The notes under the pieces: model-generated | Databases searched by the model: none | Seen by the model: only the letters and a program-made list of their open reading frames with translations | What the model was told of the DNA's origin: nothing | Shown: piece by piece, positions 43,321-61,467 of the stretch | How the letters are laid out: every line of letters begins with the position of its first letter | How positions within the stretch are numbered: the first letter of the stretch is position 1 | Position numbers and translations under genes: made by a program | Assembly (NCBI RefSeq): GCF_022539665.2 | Contig: NC_081333.1 | Span: forward strand, 12,646,971-12,710,970 | Direction: 5' to 3' | DNA from: Daphnia carinata | Lineage: Eukaryota > Arthropoda > Branchiopoda > Diplostraca > Daphniidae | Length of the DNA: 64,000 nt

Positions 43321-45989
43321 TCCCAAAAACCCTTTGATTCTGTTTAATTCAAAAATGACATTACTTTTATTATTACATTATTCTATCTTTTAATAATACT
43401 AGTACATCTTGAACCTAAAGTCAATTTTACTTACACTCAAAAATAGTTTTGATGATAAATTTGAGGTGACCCACGAACGTCGATTTATTCAACTCATTTT
43501 CCCACGTCCCCTACCAAAAATTAGTCCCATACTTCTTTTTTTTTTTTTTTTGTCTCCCCTATTAATTAGTTAATTACAATCAACGGGGAAAAAAAAAAGG
43601 AGGGTGTAAACTTTTGTCTAAACATGTCGAGAGACATGCTGTGGAATAAAAAAAAAAATCTAAAAGGCAAAACTTGTTCTTTTGATTTACCTCACTCTAT
43701 TTTTCATTCATTTATAAATGTAATAAATTATTATTATATCGCTTCGCCTTGGTGATATGATAAAGATAAGAGCCATAGGTAGGGAGCAAAAAAAAAAATG
43801 TCTATAAACTTGGAACAGCGGCATTCCTGTTTTGAACAACAGCTGATGGCTCGCATTCTTCAGTTAAACTACAAGCAAATTCGGTAGCTTTTTTTTTTGT
43901 GTGTGTGTGTGTCTCTCATTTTCTTGTTGGGTCGTGTTTTTCGAGTTGTATGTGTCCATTAAATAAAATACAACGACGGATAAAAGTTATGCGTGTTGGG
44001 AACTGAAAAAGAAAAAAAGAAAAAAACGAGGGATTTTTGAAAAATTGAGACGAGACCGTGAGGTTCGTAGAGGAGCAGTCCACACAGCCATAGCGTGGGA
44101 ACAATCCTGTCGAAAACCCTTCGTCTCTAAGAAAGAATAAAAAGAAAGAGAGAGAGAGAGAGAGATAACTGATAAACATCGTCAACGCTTTCACAATTCA
44201 AAATGTAGTGAGTCGCGACTACTGTCCTTTCGTCTCTATTTGCATGTACAGTTACATTATCCTGTCGTGTATATAAGAAACCCATTCTTTTTTTTTTCTT
44301 CTTCTTGTTCCATGTGTGCATTTCTCGCCCTGATTTCGTCCTTTTTTTTTTTTTTTTTTTTTTTTATTTCATTAGCGCAAATCATTACGGTTGTCAGACT
44401 AATGGCCACTTGTCAACTAATCAACTCATCACCTGACACGAACGCTAAGGTGACATCCACCCAATCGTTTCCAATGTTTAGAACAAAATCCATTCTAAAT
44501 AAAAACATGGATAATGCTAATAATGAATGAATGAATAAATAATTCAACTGATTAGCCTTGATGATGATCCGACCGACTGGTGAGAAATAAAATTAAAATA
44601 ACGCAGCCAATCAGTGACGGCCCTTGCGCTGGATACGCAGCAAATCACGATACTGGTGTCGAACCTATAAAAGACAGGCCTTAAATGTTCAATATGAACA
44701 ATGACAGTTGAAATGAAGGGGCCAGGTGAGTCTCGATGAAAACACCCTAGTACCTTTACCTCTACATGGGTGTTGTATCACATGGAGTTTCGCTTTAAGG
44801 CAGGGTGGAATGATGATACGGACAACCAAAAATCAGGACCTCCTGCCGTTCTGCTTTTATCATATCATTCCCATTTGAAGCGTAAAGAGGGGGGGGGGGG
44901 CGAACTATTTTTCACGATGTTTCTGGCTTTAAAAACTGCCATCAAAGAGTCGATCGGACACCGAAGCTGTTGATTGTAATGAGAACCAATGCCAGCCAAC
45001 AGGGTGGAGATAGGGCGGATCCATGCCTGTCTCATTATATCGCAATTTTTTTTTTTTTTATAAGTTCTACTCGATTGGCATGACGCAATGTTTCGCTTGA
45101 AAGTACGGAAAAATACAAGCGGCTATTAAAAAAATTAAAAAAAAAATAAAACGTGTAAAGAATTTCTGATAGAACGCTCGAAGCTAGGCCAAATTGTTTA
45201 GACAGACAGTCATCAAATGAAGCGGGAATGAGCGGGAAATTATTGGGCTGTCATTTTTGAACGGACCGGCGCAGGGAAAAAAAAAAAAAAAAGAAGTGGA
45301 GATGAATACACCTGATGAACGCGCGGGGAGGAAAAAAAAAAAAAGAAAATGTTCAAAAACTCGGCGTATAATATACGATTCAATAAGAATAACAGTCGCT
45401 ATTCAATTAGCCCGATGCCAATGATGCGGTCGTCGCGGAGGGGAAAAGGCCGGCCCGGATTGCGGCGTCTCACAGAGCACGCGCGCTATTTTACATATAG
45501 AGGAGAGGGGCGCACACACACTACAACATTTTTTTTTTTTTTTTTTCTTTCTTCGTTGAAAAAATGGTCCCTTCTTCAAATGAATATTTATGACTCTCCA
45601 TCTACATAGCCGTGTGATACAATAGTCTTTGTGAGCATAATAGGGTTACAAGCCTTAAGCAGTGGCGCTACAAGTTGAAAAAAAAAACGGACAGACGGAC
45701 TCATTTCCTCCTCAATTCAAAAATGTTCCTTTGGCATTCATTTGCGCGCACCTGTGTTCGCCTTGTTATTTCTACATCATCCTTAATTCCCTATAAATAC
45801 TCGCCAACCCATTTTTTTTTTTTCCCCCAAATATATTCCACCTTTTTTTAACTCGGAAATTAGACTCGCAACGCGCTGCGCAAGAGTCAAACAGCCACAC
45901 TAAATAGCCTAGCTGATTGCTCTCTCTCTTTTTCTTTCCTCTCGCTATTTCTAACTGTTGTGGTCTCTTCTTCCCAATTGAATATATTT

Positions 45990-46024
<35 letters not shown>

Positions 46025-46981
46025 TTTAAATTTCAAAATCGCTGTCGGCGCTCTGTTGCGTCGACTTGTCGGGTTTGTTCGTTTTTTTTTTTTTTTTTTG
46101 CCTCTCTCCCCAAATTGGGAGCGCTATTTTCTCGGTCATATTATAACAAACGCCCGCAAGGAAAAAAAAAAAGAAAGAAAAAAAAAAAAAAAAAAAAAAC
46201 ATGCGCTGATGACTGTTTGGGTTGGATGAAACGTTCACCGCAACGAGGAGACAATGAGTCGTTAGGTTATCGAATATATTTAGCAGCAGCAAGCGGTGGG
46301 GCCAGACCTTTGAAGAAATTTTCTTTTTTTTTTTCCCCACTATTTTCGAATCGGCTCGCGCCAATTAGCAACACATTCAAAACAACATCAAAGAATGTGT
46401 GGCTTCCCATCTCTCTCTCTCTCTATTTAGACTCGCCGTACGTCCCCTAATAAATGATCTTTCACCAACAAACAGTCCCCGAAATACCTTTGCAGAGCAC
46501 CTGTGGTGTGTACATATTTATACTATCAACTGTGCTGCGTTAAAAAACGAAAGCCTTGATTTTGTTGTTGTTTCTCTGCCGCCGTGCTGCCGCTAGATAC
46601 GTAACAAAAAAAAAAAAACGTATACCTCCATCACTGACATCAAATCCGAAAAATTCAGTGGGGGAATATCTATTAAACAAGCGCAACTTTGGCGGGCCTG
46701 TCATGTAGACGTCCTCAACGGCATATTATACTGCACCTTAACACATTTTTTTTTTCTTTCTCAATCTCAGTATTCCCCTTTTTATTATTTATTCGTCAAA
46801 TTTATTACGGATACGTATAAGCACTCCAGAATGATGTGTATACGAGATCTAGGCTACATGAATCATGGACCCTCTTGTTGATGGGCAGACGGATTTCCCG
46901 CTGTGCGTTCAGACGTCGATCGACCATCTCTTCAACATCCAACCCCAGCAGCAATTTCATAAAGATGAGAGGGGGAGGGGG

Positions 46982-47014
<33 letters not shown>

Positions 47015-49461
47015 GTATACCAAAGAAAAGGAGGGGGGAGGATGGCCCACCGCGAAGAAATATATCTGAGGAAAACCCACACACAGTTGAATATGGCCGC
47101 TCCAAAAGTGAGTGAAGCGCATTACCATAAATACCATGGGCTTTTGATAATAGGACCACCACTACATCAAAGTTAGATGGAATAAATAAATAAAAAAAAG
47201 ACAATGGCGGGTTATATAAACGTGATGTTCGTGAAACGTGTAAACGTTTCCAATTGAATGCGTCACGAACGTGCGCATTAAGAAGTTGAGACATTTATAG
47301 CGCAACATTTCCAGAAATGGCTCGTGCCACGAGCGAACTGATTGAACAGGGCGTGTCTTGCGGACCCCTGTCCACCTGGAACCAAATGCTTTCATATCAA
47401 ATGTACAAGCACCTGTCATATACGCGTCTTGCCAACTGCCCCCCCCCCCGTCCTTATTTTTGTTTCTTTTTGAAGAGAAAAACTCTGTAATAAGAAAAAG
47501 TTTGGAACAAAAAACGAACGAGGGGAAAGGGGGGGAATATTTGAATGTTTTGCGTGTCGATGTGATGGACGGATAAAACGAAACACGGAAGAGACAGCTG
47601 ATGTGCATACGAGCGACGTTTTTGTTTTGAATACTACAAAGTTAGACGCTGCACCACATCGATTATCACAAGTTTTTTAACGTGGCTCCAAAACTTTTAT
47701 TTATTCCCCCCCCCCCCCCCCATACGTTTTTAGTTCGCTTATGGTTGCATATCGTTTCGGCTTATTTGAGCAGTTTTCTTTTTTTTGTTTTTTTTTTTGG
47801 AAACCATTTTCTAAAGAGTTGAGCCATCACGACTTCAAAGGAGGACGAACCCCTAAATTCTTTGCTTCGCTCCTTTATGGAGTTTATTTTCATTTTTTCC
47901 AGCGATGGTTCGAACACAACAATCACTGGCCTATGGACGCACACACACAAACAAAAACAAGTGAGGAACCCACTCATCCGGCGGAATTGCCCCCCCCCCC
48001 TTTCCTCCAATGCCCGCCCCAATCGTGTCGTAACTCTCTTGCACGCATCAACACATTTCGAACAAAAAACTTATTGAGTTCTCAATTTCGCCTTTTTTTT
48101 TCTTCTTGTTCTCCCGTTGATATAATCGATCGCATTGTTTTTACCCCAATTCTTCAATATAACTATGTGTTTGATGCGTGAAGGAAATGCATCGAATATA
48201 ATCACGAACTCGGTGTTTTGTTGGCCGCTTGGCCATCAACGTGGCCATCAGCCACGCAGATGGAGGTGGTCATATTAATAACGCGATAGAAAGACACGCT
48301 TGATGGATGAGGTGATGCGTTGATGTCTGCCTTGCTCATTAGCCGCGATTCACCTCTACGTGTTACACATTTCCGTGTATTTCAACAACAAAAAATGAAA
48401 TGACCGACATGAACGTGCCTCTTTGTCCCGCGTTCTATTTATACGCATTTTTCAATCGCAGACGTGTACACATTTTGGTGTGTGCTGTGTGCGTTGGGTG
48501 AAGATTTTCGGGTATGACAAGAATGGACACAACTGCGACTGCCTTGCTTGCTCGCTATGTCTGTTGTTATACGAGAGATCCTCGCGGAGAATGTCGACAA
48601 CAGAGAGAGAAAGAGCGTAGATGAGCTCGTTAGTAACGCAGCGGTGAGAGGGAAACAGAAAGGAATGAAAAGGGGAGGGCCAGCTTTTAAATGACGATGA
48701 TGTAGCATTTCTTTTATTTTTCTTTCTTTTAAAGAGGTATTTATACTGTGTGTCTAGAGCTTTGCGTTCATTGGCAATGGATCAACTGTCGCGGCTAATG
48801 ATCTGCGCCCATATGGGCGGGGCCGACGCTTCATCATCCGTCGTCACTTTCATATAACAACATACTTTCGCCCAGCCTTCGTCATCTTATCTTCTCAACT
48901 CTCTTATGGTTCGTGCTTTTCCGATGGGCTATATACAACTCGTTTTAAAAATAAACGCTCCACTCTCGTTAACACGGCCGTTATACGTAGACCCACGTTT
49001 GCTTTCGTTCCGCAGCACAAATGTCTTGTACAGACCTGTTTCTTGTCATCCAATTTTTTTTTTTTGTTTCTTTTCCTGCGTCCTTTAAAAAGCCTATGCC
49101 TCTGAAAAAAAAAAAAAAAACTGATACGAAATTCAAAATCTATCGCGTGAATCTTTACTTTCTTAGCCTTTCTACCATAGTATATAATCACGAACCCGTC
49201 CGACCGATCAGGTTTTGCTTTAATTTTTTTTTTTTTTTTCGAGAAAAACTGCCCAACATAGACGCCGAATGTCACGTCGTTTTCTTGCGTATAAATAATG
49301 AAGAGCGTGACTAGAGTTTCAAAACAAATCTGTCAGCTGGCACGAACCACAAGGTCCGTGTTGCGCACCAAGAAAGGCAATGGCCCATCAAGAAAAGTGA
49401 CGTCCAGTCACTTTGGTTCGAACAAATCAAATCATCTCTCCGTAAACGTCTAATGATAAAT

Positions 49462-49485
49462 ACACACACACACACACACACACAC
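49462..49485. repeat. AC dinucleotide microsatellite
   Basis: 24 nt of uninterrupted AC units, read directly. Confidence 0.95.
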
Positions 49486-50000
49486 GATGATACGTCTCGA
49501 AATCCTGGAAGCTATGAAGAATGTTGTGATAACAAAATACAAAAAAGAATAAAGAAAGAGTTGAAATGTATTTATCCCAAAAAGCAAGAAAGAGTTGTCA
49601 TCATCAAGTTGATGGATGATGAATATCGGTCTTGGTCAGCCACCCGAGGGGGGTCAACTTGATGAGACATGTCTCTTTTTTTTTTTTTTTAACCTTTACC
49701 TTATTTGCGTTTTTTTTACCTTTTGCTGTATGGGACAAGGAGCAACGAAAAAGCGCACGCCGAAAGTTCAAAACTCAATCTTTAGGAACAAAAGATGCGC
49801 ACATGTCCATCAGTAAACACTTTAACTGATGATGATTGAAGCTGATCATTTAGCCTTCCGAAAACGATAACCCTCTCTTTTACCCCCCACCACACGGACG
49901 AAAGGGGATTTCCCGCTGTTTCCTAGCCTACAACGTTTCACTTACAAAATTTCAGCTTATGGAGAACGATGTGCATATGCGTTTAAAGACATTCTGATTT

Positions 50001-53000
50001 GGGAATTTAGGTAGGCCAGGTATATATAAAAAAACGATTTCCTCATGAAGTGCAGATGGACCTAGACGAGCAGCAGATCAAACGTCGTGGAAGAGGGGGG
50101 GGTGGGCCTACCCGCCACCACGTCAAATAGATATCTAATTTTTTTGAAAAAGACAACTAAATGTGCTGTATAGAGTTATGAGAAAACAAAGCGGACTTTG
50201 AAGGGCTGTTTTCAACTGGATATAGGCCTAAATAGTTTTTTCGAGATGCTGACCTGCTGCTGTGTCAGTACAGGTGGGCTGGTCGAGTTGACGGACTGAT
50301 GGGCCAAACTCTGGCGGCATTCAATTCTGAACGACCCCTTACAAAAACAAACATTTCTCTCCCTTTTTTTTTAAATGTATTTGATGTATACCCACTTTTG
50401 CGGTCTTTTGTTTGTTTTTATAGGCTTCTTTTTCCTGCCCGTCCGCACTGTTTCCTCTTCAGGGTTAAATAGAGTCATCATCTTAACGGAGAGGAAACGT
50501 ATATTCTTATCTTTATTCACCTGTCCCCTTCTTTTCTTTTTCTTTTTTTTTGTCTCTGTGTGTCTGTCCGTGAAAATACACCCACCCACGGTGACTTGTA
50601 TATCAGTTAAAGACGACACGGACCTCCTCACCTGATGAATGACACGGGAGGCCTAGGCCTTTCCAAAAAACGTCAAATAAGAAAATGCTGCCGCTGCTCC
50701 TGAGGTCTCCCTGTTAGATGATTGTGTTTTGTTTTTTTCTTTGGTTGATGTCTCATACAACTCTGCACATGATAACAGAACTGTTATATATACTGTATAT
50801 ATATATATATATATACTTCCACTGTCCTGTCCGCCTTTACGTGTCTCTTACATCCCCTCACCACCATTCCCCTTCTTTTCTTTTTTTTTTTTTACCTTTG
50901 GAGAAGAAAAATATGTCTGGTATTTCACCCCCGAATCTTTACCTACCATCTCCTTGTTTTTTTGTTTTTTTTCCTTCCCTTTTTGTTTGTAACAAACGCA
51001 GCTGATAGTTACAGCCAAGATACATGCCACATAGCATGGATGATTACAACTCATGGAGAAATTGAAAATGGAGGTGAAAATATCTTTCATTATATAGTAG
51101 ATATCTCTACATACAGGGCACCGTTAACTGATGGCTTTCCGTATGTCTAAGGGTAAGCAATTACCACCTATGAGTCGCCGAAAACCACTAACAACCGGAC
51201 CGGCTCTAGCGTCTGTAGGGGCAGAGAAGAAAACACACCGGGGGATGCCCAGCAAGAGCTCCTAACCGGGTTTTTTTCATAATTTTTGTTTCCCCCCTTT
51301 CTTTTAAAAGGGTTAATCAATTACAATTCCTTTTACTCTTTCTGTGGCACATTTGAAAATTATACGGGGGACGGGTTGTAAATGGAATGAGGGAGGAAAG
51401 GGGACTTGGCTAATGATTGGAAAAAATCAAACAACAGATGATCAGGTCTTTTTAAAATGGAAGTAAAGGAATGTTGTTGTGTTATTCGACTTTTACAGAC
51501 AGGACCAACGAGGCGATGTAGGGGACTAGCAAGAGGAGGAACAAGAAGAATAAGAAACAACCCCGATGGGGGGTAAAAAGACGACATTTTTTGTTTGGAA
51601 CATAGCGAAAAAAAAAAAAAAAAAAATGTCTTTTTTTGAAATCAAGGACGAGAAATGCAGGGATTGTTTATTCCTTATTAACTGGTTGACTGGAATTGCT
51701 TGGTTGTTCTTATTTTTTTTCTCAACTTTTTCTTTTCATAAACTGTTTGTTTTCATTTCTAAAATACCAATGCCTTTCGGGAGGAGGGGGGGGGTTTATT
51801 AAGAGAAAGTTGAAATAGCTCCTCTACCGGTGTAACCATTAAGGAAGAGACTAACGAGCTGTTGAAAGTCTTGGCCCGTTTAAAAAAAAAAAACCAAGTG
51901 TGTGTTTATAAATGAACCGGTTTCCTCCGACCAGCAGGATACCACGCATTGATCCTATACAACAATGTCTTTGGCCATTGGAAATCCTTCCTCATATCTT
52001 TTAATGCAATTATATGGAATTGCAGTTGCTCGTCAATTCAATTTACTTCGCGTTCCTTCCATTGTCCAGTTTTTCAGAACCTAAAAGATGCTTGTGTTTT
52101 CAAGCTGCAGGAAATTCGATCGCCATGATGGCGCGATGCTGGAACTCATTCGAATTCAAAACTTTGGAGACTTAATGTGAATAATACGGCCGCACCGGCT
52201 CCTCCTCTTTCTTTTACAATCCCTATTTCAACCCTCCTCTATTTTCTTCCTAATTTTCTCCGAAAGGGGTTATTAACGTTTGAAAGTGTCGCATCGCACA
52301 GCGGTTGGGGCCCAACACAAGACTCTGGATTCCAAGCAAATGGGTTGAACATCACAGCACTCGTACGAATAGTGTTACACCATAGACGCAATATGGCCGC
52401 GCGCATAGAACCTGTGCCCTATCTCAAATGATGGAGTCATTTAATCTTAGTTTTTCTTAAATGACGGGGACGGTCAGCGCAAGTATCCAATAACGCACAC
52501 GAAAAAGTCGTTAAAAAAAAAATCTAATAATAATACCAACTTTAAATGATTAGGGTTTTTCTTTCTTCTAAGAAAAAAAAAGGGGGGTGAAGGAAGGAAA
52601 GTCCGACGCAAAGTTTACCGATATCAAGTGTCAACCCACCAAAATTTCTTCGTTAACTTGTCTGTATTTTGCTTTTGGTATAGACTGATGATGTGTCTCT
52701 CGGCCGTCCTTTTCTATTTATTTTATTTTTTTTTTTTCGGTCGTTCTCCTCCTCTTTTTCGGTGCTTCATGTAAATCGAGATCGAGCCGACGCTGCTGCC
52801 ATAAAGGCGGCAAGCGCGCGCGGCTACATGGAACTCATTCTCAATTCTGATAACGTATCTGCGCACGTTGTTTGTTGCTATATGGCTTAATAGTGTTTTC
52901 CTCCAGTGTGTATATATAAGGGAATGCGTACATGAAGATGGGCCGTTATTAGGAAAAATAAGAATGTTTGGGGCTATTCCGAAAAAAGACAAAGGGAACA

Positions 53001-56000
53001 ACGTTGCGTTTAATGCAAGAGAAAATGGGGGAACGAGAGCCGAAATCTCGAAGAAAAAAAAGAAATCTTTTTATATTTTTACTTCAGCAAAACGCTGGAT
53101 GGTATTCATTCATCATTATTTATGTTGTAACTGTTTCAACAGCTGGAAAACACCTTTCATTAGAGCTATAGAGACTATAACCCTCCGCGATGCGCTCATT
53201 AAACGAATCGGCCGCGATTGAATAATGATGAGACTTTAACAACAGCAGCGCCATAGCATGCCAACTCATTTTTCTATCTCTCCTTGTATTAGTTATTAAT
53301 TTCTACCCTTTTAGTCTTTTTTTTTTTCCTTTTTCTTTTCTGTTCCTGCGTGTGTCTATAAATCAGTCGACACGGCGCTAGTAAAACGCGTTTTCTTTTC
53401 GGGACGCACGGTGGTACGATGACGACGACGAAAACGATGATGATGATGACTGCTCTCTTTATTAGCTCGTTTTCCCTTCAAATGGAAAGCTTAAACGAAG
53501 CACGTCAAGTCTATTATAAAACAAACAACGGGACCCCATTTAATAACTGAGGATTCTTTACAACGATGAATGTCGTATATAAATATATACGTGGCGGTGA
53601 TGTGTATACGCGCAGCAAATATTACACGGAACGGGATTTAACATTTCGGGGCGGACTTTAATTACTTCCGGGCCTTGGAATGAAAGAAACAGAAAAAAAC
53701 AAAACAAAACAAGGTAACGTTTTGCTTTGGTGAGGGGGAAGACCAGCTCCGCTGCTGCTGGAACCCCCTCCTAAGCAAACTACTCTGTCATGATTCATTA
53801 CTCGGATTGTTCCACAACTGTTATTTATGATACGAGCAGCATAGCATTTCCTTAACAACGACACACACACGAAAGACAACACAAAACATAAAAAAAAAAA
53901 AAACACTACGAAAAAGAAAGATAAAACTTTTGACAGACAGAAAAGGATTATGTCCCTAACGATGAGCCACACAGCAGCGAAATGGAATAGTACGAGATTA
54001 TGATGACTCCTATTTTTCGACCATTATTGCTAGAAGGGTATATATATATATATAACGATACGTATGGAGGGTCGGTTGTTCCATGCCTTTTCATTTTATT
54101 ACTCTTGCGTATATCCTTTGGTAAAGTGAGTCACTTAAAACTCACGCAACACACGACAAAGCGACTGGCTGCGATCTACTTTTTGAATGGGCGCATAGTT
54201 GGCGATGATGTGTTTGTTGTTGTTGTCGCAGTGTGTCATTATTGTTACCATCAAAGTGAAATCGTTTTCTTTCCCAAGTTGATTTTGTTCCGGCAGCATT
54301 TGCGTGCGAATGCGTCTAGCGAATAGAATCAGAGGAGAAACGCACAAGTTCCATCACCGGTCGTCGCACAGCTCATACGACCTGCGTGCAAAACAGACGT
54401 CCCCCTATGCATAGGATATACGCGCGATGGAGAGGATAAAGGCTATACTTTTATGACACAGCGTATAGCACCATGTACAAAAGAGTCTGACACTATCACC
54501 AGCTGTTGTAAATCAATTATGCTATACGACATTAGCCGTGGTCGTATAACTCTATAAAGGACTTGTCTCTCTTTTTCATTAGGTTCCCACACGTCGTGAT
54601 GTTGACGTTGTTGCGACCTTATCAAACATATCGCACACGGTGCAAAGCTCTGAATCAGCACGTGAAAAAGGAGTAGGGGATTTCTAATAAAAAGCCTCCG
54701 CTGTTTGCAGACAGGTTGTGTTATTAAATTATTACTCCCGACAGCACATCATCTGGGGGCCTCAGCACCTGTATATTATAACAGGCAAGGTCGATATAGA
54801 CCCTCTAGACGAACATCAATCTCAAATCATTTTATATATATATATAGACTTTATTGTTACGAAAGGCCTCAGAGTTTGCTGCTGCTGCGGCTGTTGTTCC
54901 AGGCACCGCAATATAAGCATTCTTTGCATTATCATTTTTTATTATGACATGTGTTTGTTTTAAGGTTGCGTCGCGCTGTTCTTTCGAGTGGGAAAACTGG
55001 CGGATAAATCTGTCGGCCAACGACGGCACGTTATTTGCTTTAATAAGAAAACGACTAAGCCATTCGGCTAGGCAGGCCGTCTCTGTTATAAATCCATAAA
55101 GTGTCAGACACGACAAGACTGAAAAGTTGGTAGGGGGGGGGGCTATTTGACTCTCTCAACTGGCCGATTGATCCAAAGATTTTCGTTTTTCTTAGGATGA
55201 ATGCGAGTTTTGGCCATCTGCCGTGTTGTTCTACACGCAAATGGATTCACTCTTTTTCTTTCATCGTTTCGTTATCGACAGACAAAAAAGAACGCACTAT
55301 TCCATAGCCTGTTTCCAGCGATGAGTTCACTCCTCTTTCTCGTGTGTGTGTGTGTGTCTACGAGCCATCATTATCTTGAGCTATAGAAAAAAAAAGAGCC
55401 ACACAAAAAAGTAGACAAAAAGGCAGAAGGCAGTAATTATCTAATGAGATATGACAGTGTTGGCATTATTAGAGAGAAGCTCAAATGGTCATGAGTCAAA
55501 TGGGCCATCATCCTGGCGCATTCCCGCGTGCAAGCTCCTCCCTCCGCCTCTTCAGAATGGAAGGCGGCCAAAGCCAAAGACAAAAAAAGAAAAAAAACTT
55601 AAAACAAGAAAAAGGGGAAGGGAAATATGTGGCTCTCATCATGTGCATCCTTGTATCTCTGTTTATTTTCGAGAAGTTGGCATGGCTTGCGCACATCTAA
55701 AGAGGCACAAACTATTACACGATGACGACGAAAAGAACGGCAGAAACGGGGAACGCGTAGTTAGTGGCCCATTTTGGGGGGGGGGGGGGGCGATCCGGCC
55801 TATTCATTATCACGACACATGACAAACGGCCATCATTGCATTCCCTTCATGGCTTCGTGCAGGCACAACCAACTCTCTCATCTCTCTCGTTTCAATACGG
55901 ACGACATTTTGGTTCTTGCCTTTCCTCTTGCATAAGCTCCCAAAACTGATACAGACGTGCTGTGTGTGAATGTTTCTGTTTTTGCTCGTTACAACGTAAG

Positions 56001-57200
56001 ACATATAGCTCTGGTCTATACAAATAAAGATAAATTTATAGACCAGTGTATACATAACGCAGGCCAGCCAGAAAAGTATATACATCTTCCGCATGATCCG
56101 CATTTAGTCTAATCGTTCTGGCAGCCCACTGAAAGATTGTTCAACTCATGCTTACACACACAACGATGCCTCTCTTTCCTTCTTATCTTCTTCTCCTCCC
56201 TCCTCGACGTCTAGTGTTTCGTTCTTGTTAGCCAGCGGCTTTGCCTTTTCAGTTGGTCCGTGTATATTTAGACTTTTGCTTCGGATATAACTAGGCAAAA
56301 AGATTCTTTCACCTCCCCCACGGTTGGGAAATCTTTTGTCGTGTTCACCGTCAGTTTAGGATGCATACGATCGCTAATCATTACCTGTCGTTCACCGATG
56401 TATCCCACTTTGGGCCGTCGACATCGTTGCTGCATGTACAATGATGACTCTTTTCTTCTGGCAATCGTCCTGTAGCATCCCACATCTCTGTTTTTTTTTT
56501 TTCACGGTTCGGCCTTCTGACTATCCATCTTTACACACGCCGGCGTTTGAAGCCGACATATCGCATTATCATATTCATGATTGGACGAAGAAAGAAGACG
56601 ACGAATTAGCATGTCAAGTACCTGATGGCCAGCATTCTTTATTTCTCTTCTACGTGCGGACGTTAGAATTTTTTTTTCTTTTGAGAAGATATATTTGACT
56701 AAACGATCTGAGCAAGCCGAAAACTTGGCATCACTTTAACCCCCCTCCTTTTTTTTCCCTTTCAAATCTCAATTTGATTTCTATTTTTTAAATACCAAAT
56801 TTAGACTTTCTGATCTGTGCCTGAACGAATGTAGATCTTTTGGTTTTACACGTTTTGCCATTTAAAACTGTCGTCTTGCTGTCTACTAGATGATAGAATG
56901 GATCGAGTTAACCTCTACGAAAAATGAAGTTTCCGAGTGTAAAAAAAGCCAAAAGGATTTCAAGAGAAAACGATGGGGAATGTGCTACACTCTACCGAGT
57001 TTCATTTTCCTTGTGAAAGCTTCACAAAATGGACGAAGAATTGAGTCTCTTCTTTTATCGGTCGACTTCCACCTCGTTTACTCTACATCCGCGCTGTGAC
57101 TAGAAGCTGGTCCCTATCTCGAAAATCGTTGTAGGAGATGGGAACGACTTCACGATCACGGCCGCACGAGATCCCGATTTCGCGCTACATTACACAGACA
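50001..57200. other. Non-coding DNA between the Drop desert and CCDC186
   Basis: No gene is supported. Visible items are an AT tract near 50798-50815, a 15-nt G run at 55776-55790, short AT runs near 54041-54053 and 54835-54846, and many A/T runs. The open frames (for example 55451-55822, 52868-53221) lack domains and paired splice sites. The last few hundred bases probably include the 3' UTR of CCDC186; I saw no canonical poly(A) signal on the minus strand there. Confidence 0.65.
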
Positions 57201-57450
57201 CAAGTCGCGAGATATGCTCCGGGTATAATGGCTCGTAACGTCTGATTGCACATTTAACAACAACATCAACAACAATAACGACAACATAATGGATAGTGGT
57301 TATAGAAATAGTAGTCTGATTTAAGTTAACCTATTTAAAAAGAAATAATATGTTTACATTAAAAAATAATTGACAAAATAAATAATCTGTCAAAACGATG
57401 AGATGCCGCGATGCGAAGAGTCATCTTCGTTTCATTTGCACTTGACGCGT

Positions 57451-60599
<3,149 letters not shown>

Positions 60600-60615
60600 C
60601 GTTCTCGAGGGAAGC

Positions 60616-60634
60616 GTTCACACTCAGTGTGAAC
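60616..60634. promoter_or_regulatory. Inverted repeat GTTCACACT-C-AGTGTGAAC upstream of CCDC186
   Basis: The 9-bp arms are perfect with a 1-bp centre, 17 bp upstream of the CCDC186 start codon. Each arm differs by one base from the GGTCACACT core of insect core-promoter Motif 1 (YGGTCACACTR, bound by M1BP in Drosophila). The resemblance is seen; binding is inferred. Confidence 0.45.
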
Positions 60635-61408
60635 CCGTATCACACTTCCATACTTTTTCTCAATTGCCACAAGTACCGTTATTGTATTTGTTGGATAGAA
60701 AGGAATAAACTTTCGACCTAATCTGACATTTGTCGGGTAACTCCGCTTTTCTTGTACAGCTGATTGGACGTGTCAAATCTCGCGATCGTCATGACAACAA
60801 TTTTTTTCGTCTGCTTCTTGGATTGTATACTACTTGCATGTTAAATTGTTTTTAGCCATTTCGGTTCTATATAAAACTACGGCCAGTAGTGGAGTGCTAA
60901 TCATTAACTTGCAATCCAAAACTCAAAACAGAAAACCTTGATAAGCTAACAAATTTCATGGTATTAAAACCATAGAAAAAGATAGATTGGTCGTCCCTAA
61001 CTCCCTATGCACGTACTTTTGTTTACTGTCCTCTAGCGATTGAAAATTGAAACCGCAGCTTTCGGTCGCGTCAGAAAAACAGACATGCGAATGTTTGGAT
61101 ATCTTCGCTGTAGTTGAGGAGTTAACCAAAAGCCATCCTAGGGTGCTCCATTTAAAATATATTCACATAAGAGAAAAGTGAATTGCCGGCCAATTGTAAT
61201 AAAGTGGAACAAGCCAGAGCAATTGTTGACCCAGCTGCAATTGAAAATAGAGCGTCGAGTAATATTTTTTTTCCGTCTGCTGATGTGTCTACTCAGTCTG
61301 CTTTGAGTGTTTGCTTACGTGAAATGAGAGATACGCCGGAACGTAGTTGCTTTTATAACCGGTACAGTCTGTGGACTCCAGAATTTCGCTTGCCTCTAAG
61401 AATATAAT

Positions 61409-61467
61409 GTAAGTCGTTGTCTGTCTTGAAGTTTTGCGTCAAGTCCTTTATTTTTCATACTCGAAGT
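61409..61467 (+). other. Putative 5' UTR intron of HEXD
   Basis: A consensus donor AAT/GTAAGTCG at 61409 is followed 59 nt later by a pyrimidine-rich acceptor (CTTTATTTTTCATACTCGAAG, AG at 61466-61467), close to the usual intron length of this genome. Splicing would bring an upstream leader next to the HEXD ATG at 61489. RNA evidence is needed to confirm it. Confidence 0.45.

Larger units (their letters stand above)
42001..50000. other. Non-coding DNA downstream of Drop, part 3
   Basis: No gene is supported. There is a diverged repeat pair at 43.07-43.32 kb, and the flanking AT-rich stretch (about 42.7-43.5 kb) differs in texture from its surroundings and may be a decayed mobile element. Homopolymers are frequent: T at 45992-46021, A at 46178-46199, T at 46984-47011, C at 47706-47721. 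An AC repeat lies at 49462-49485. The 146-codon open frame at 47741-48181 has no domain. Confidence 0.65.

Noticed and set aside
49321-49420. GGTTCGA sequences (here, near 47905 and in HEXD near 63264) resembling a tRNA B box
   Set aside because: No A box at the right distance and no cloverleaf could be drawn; the last one is inside coding sequence.
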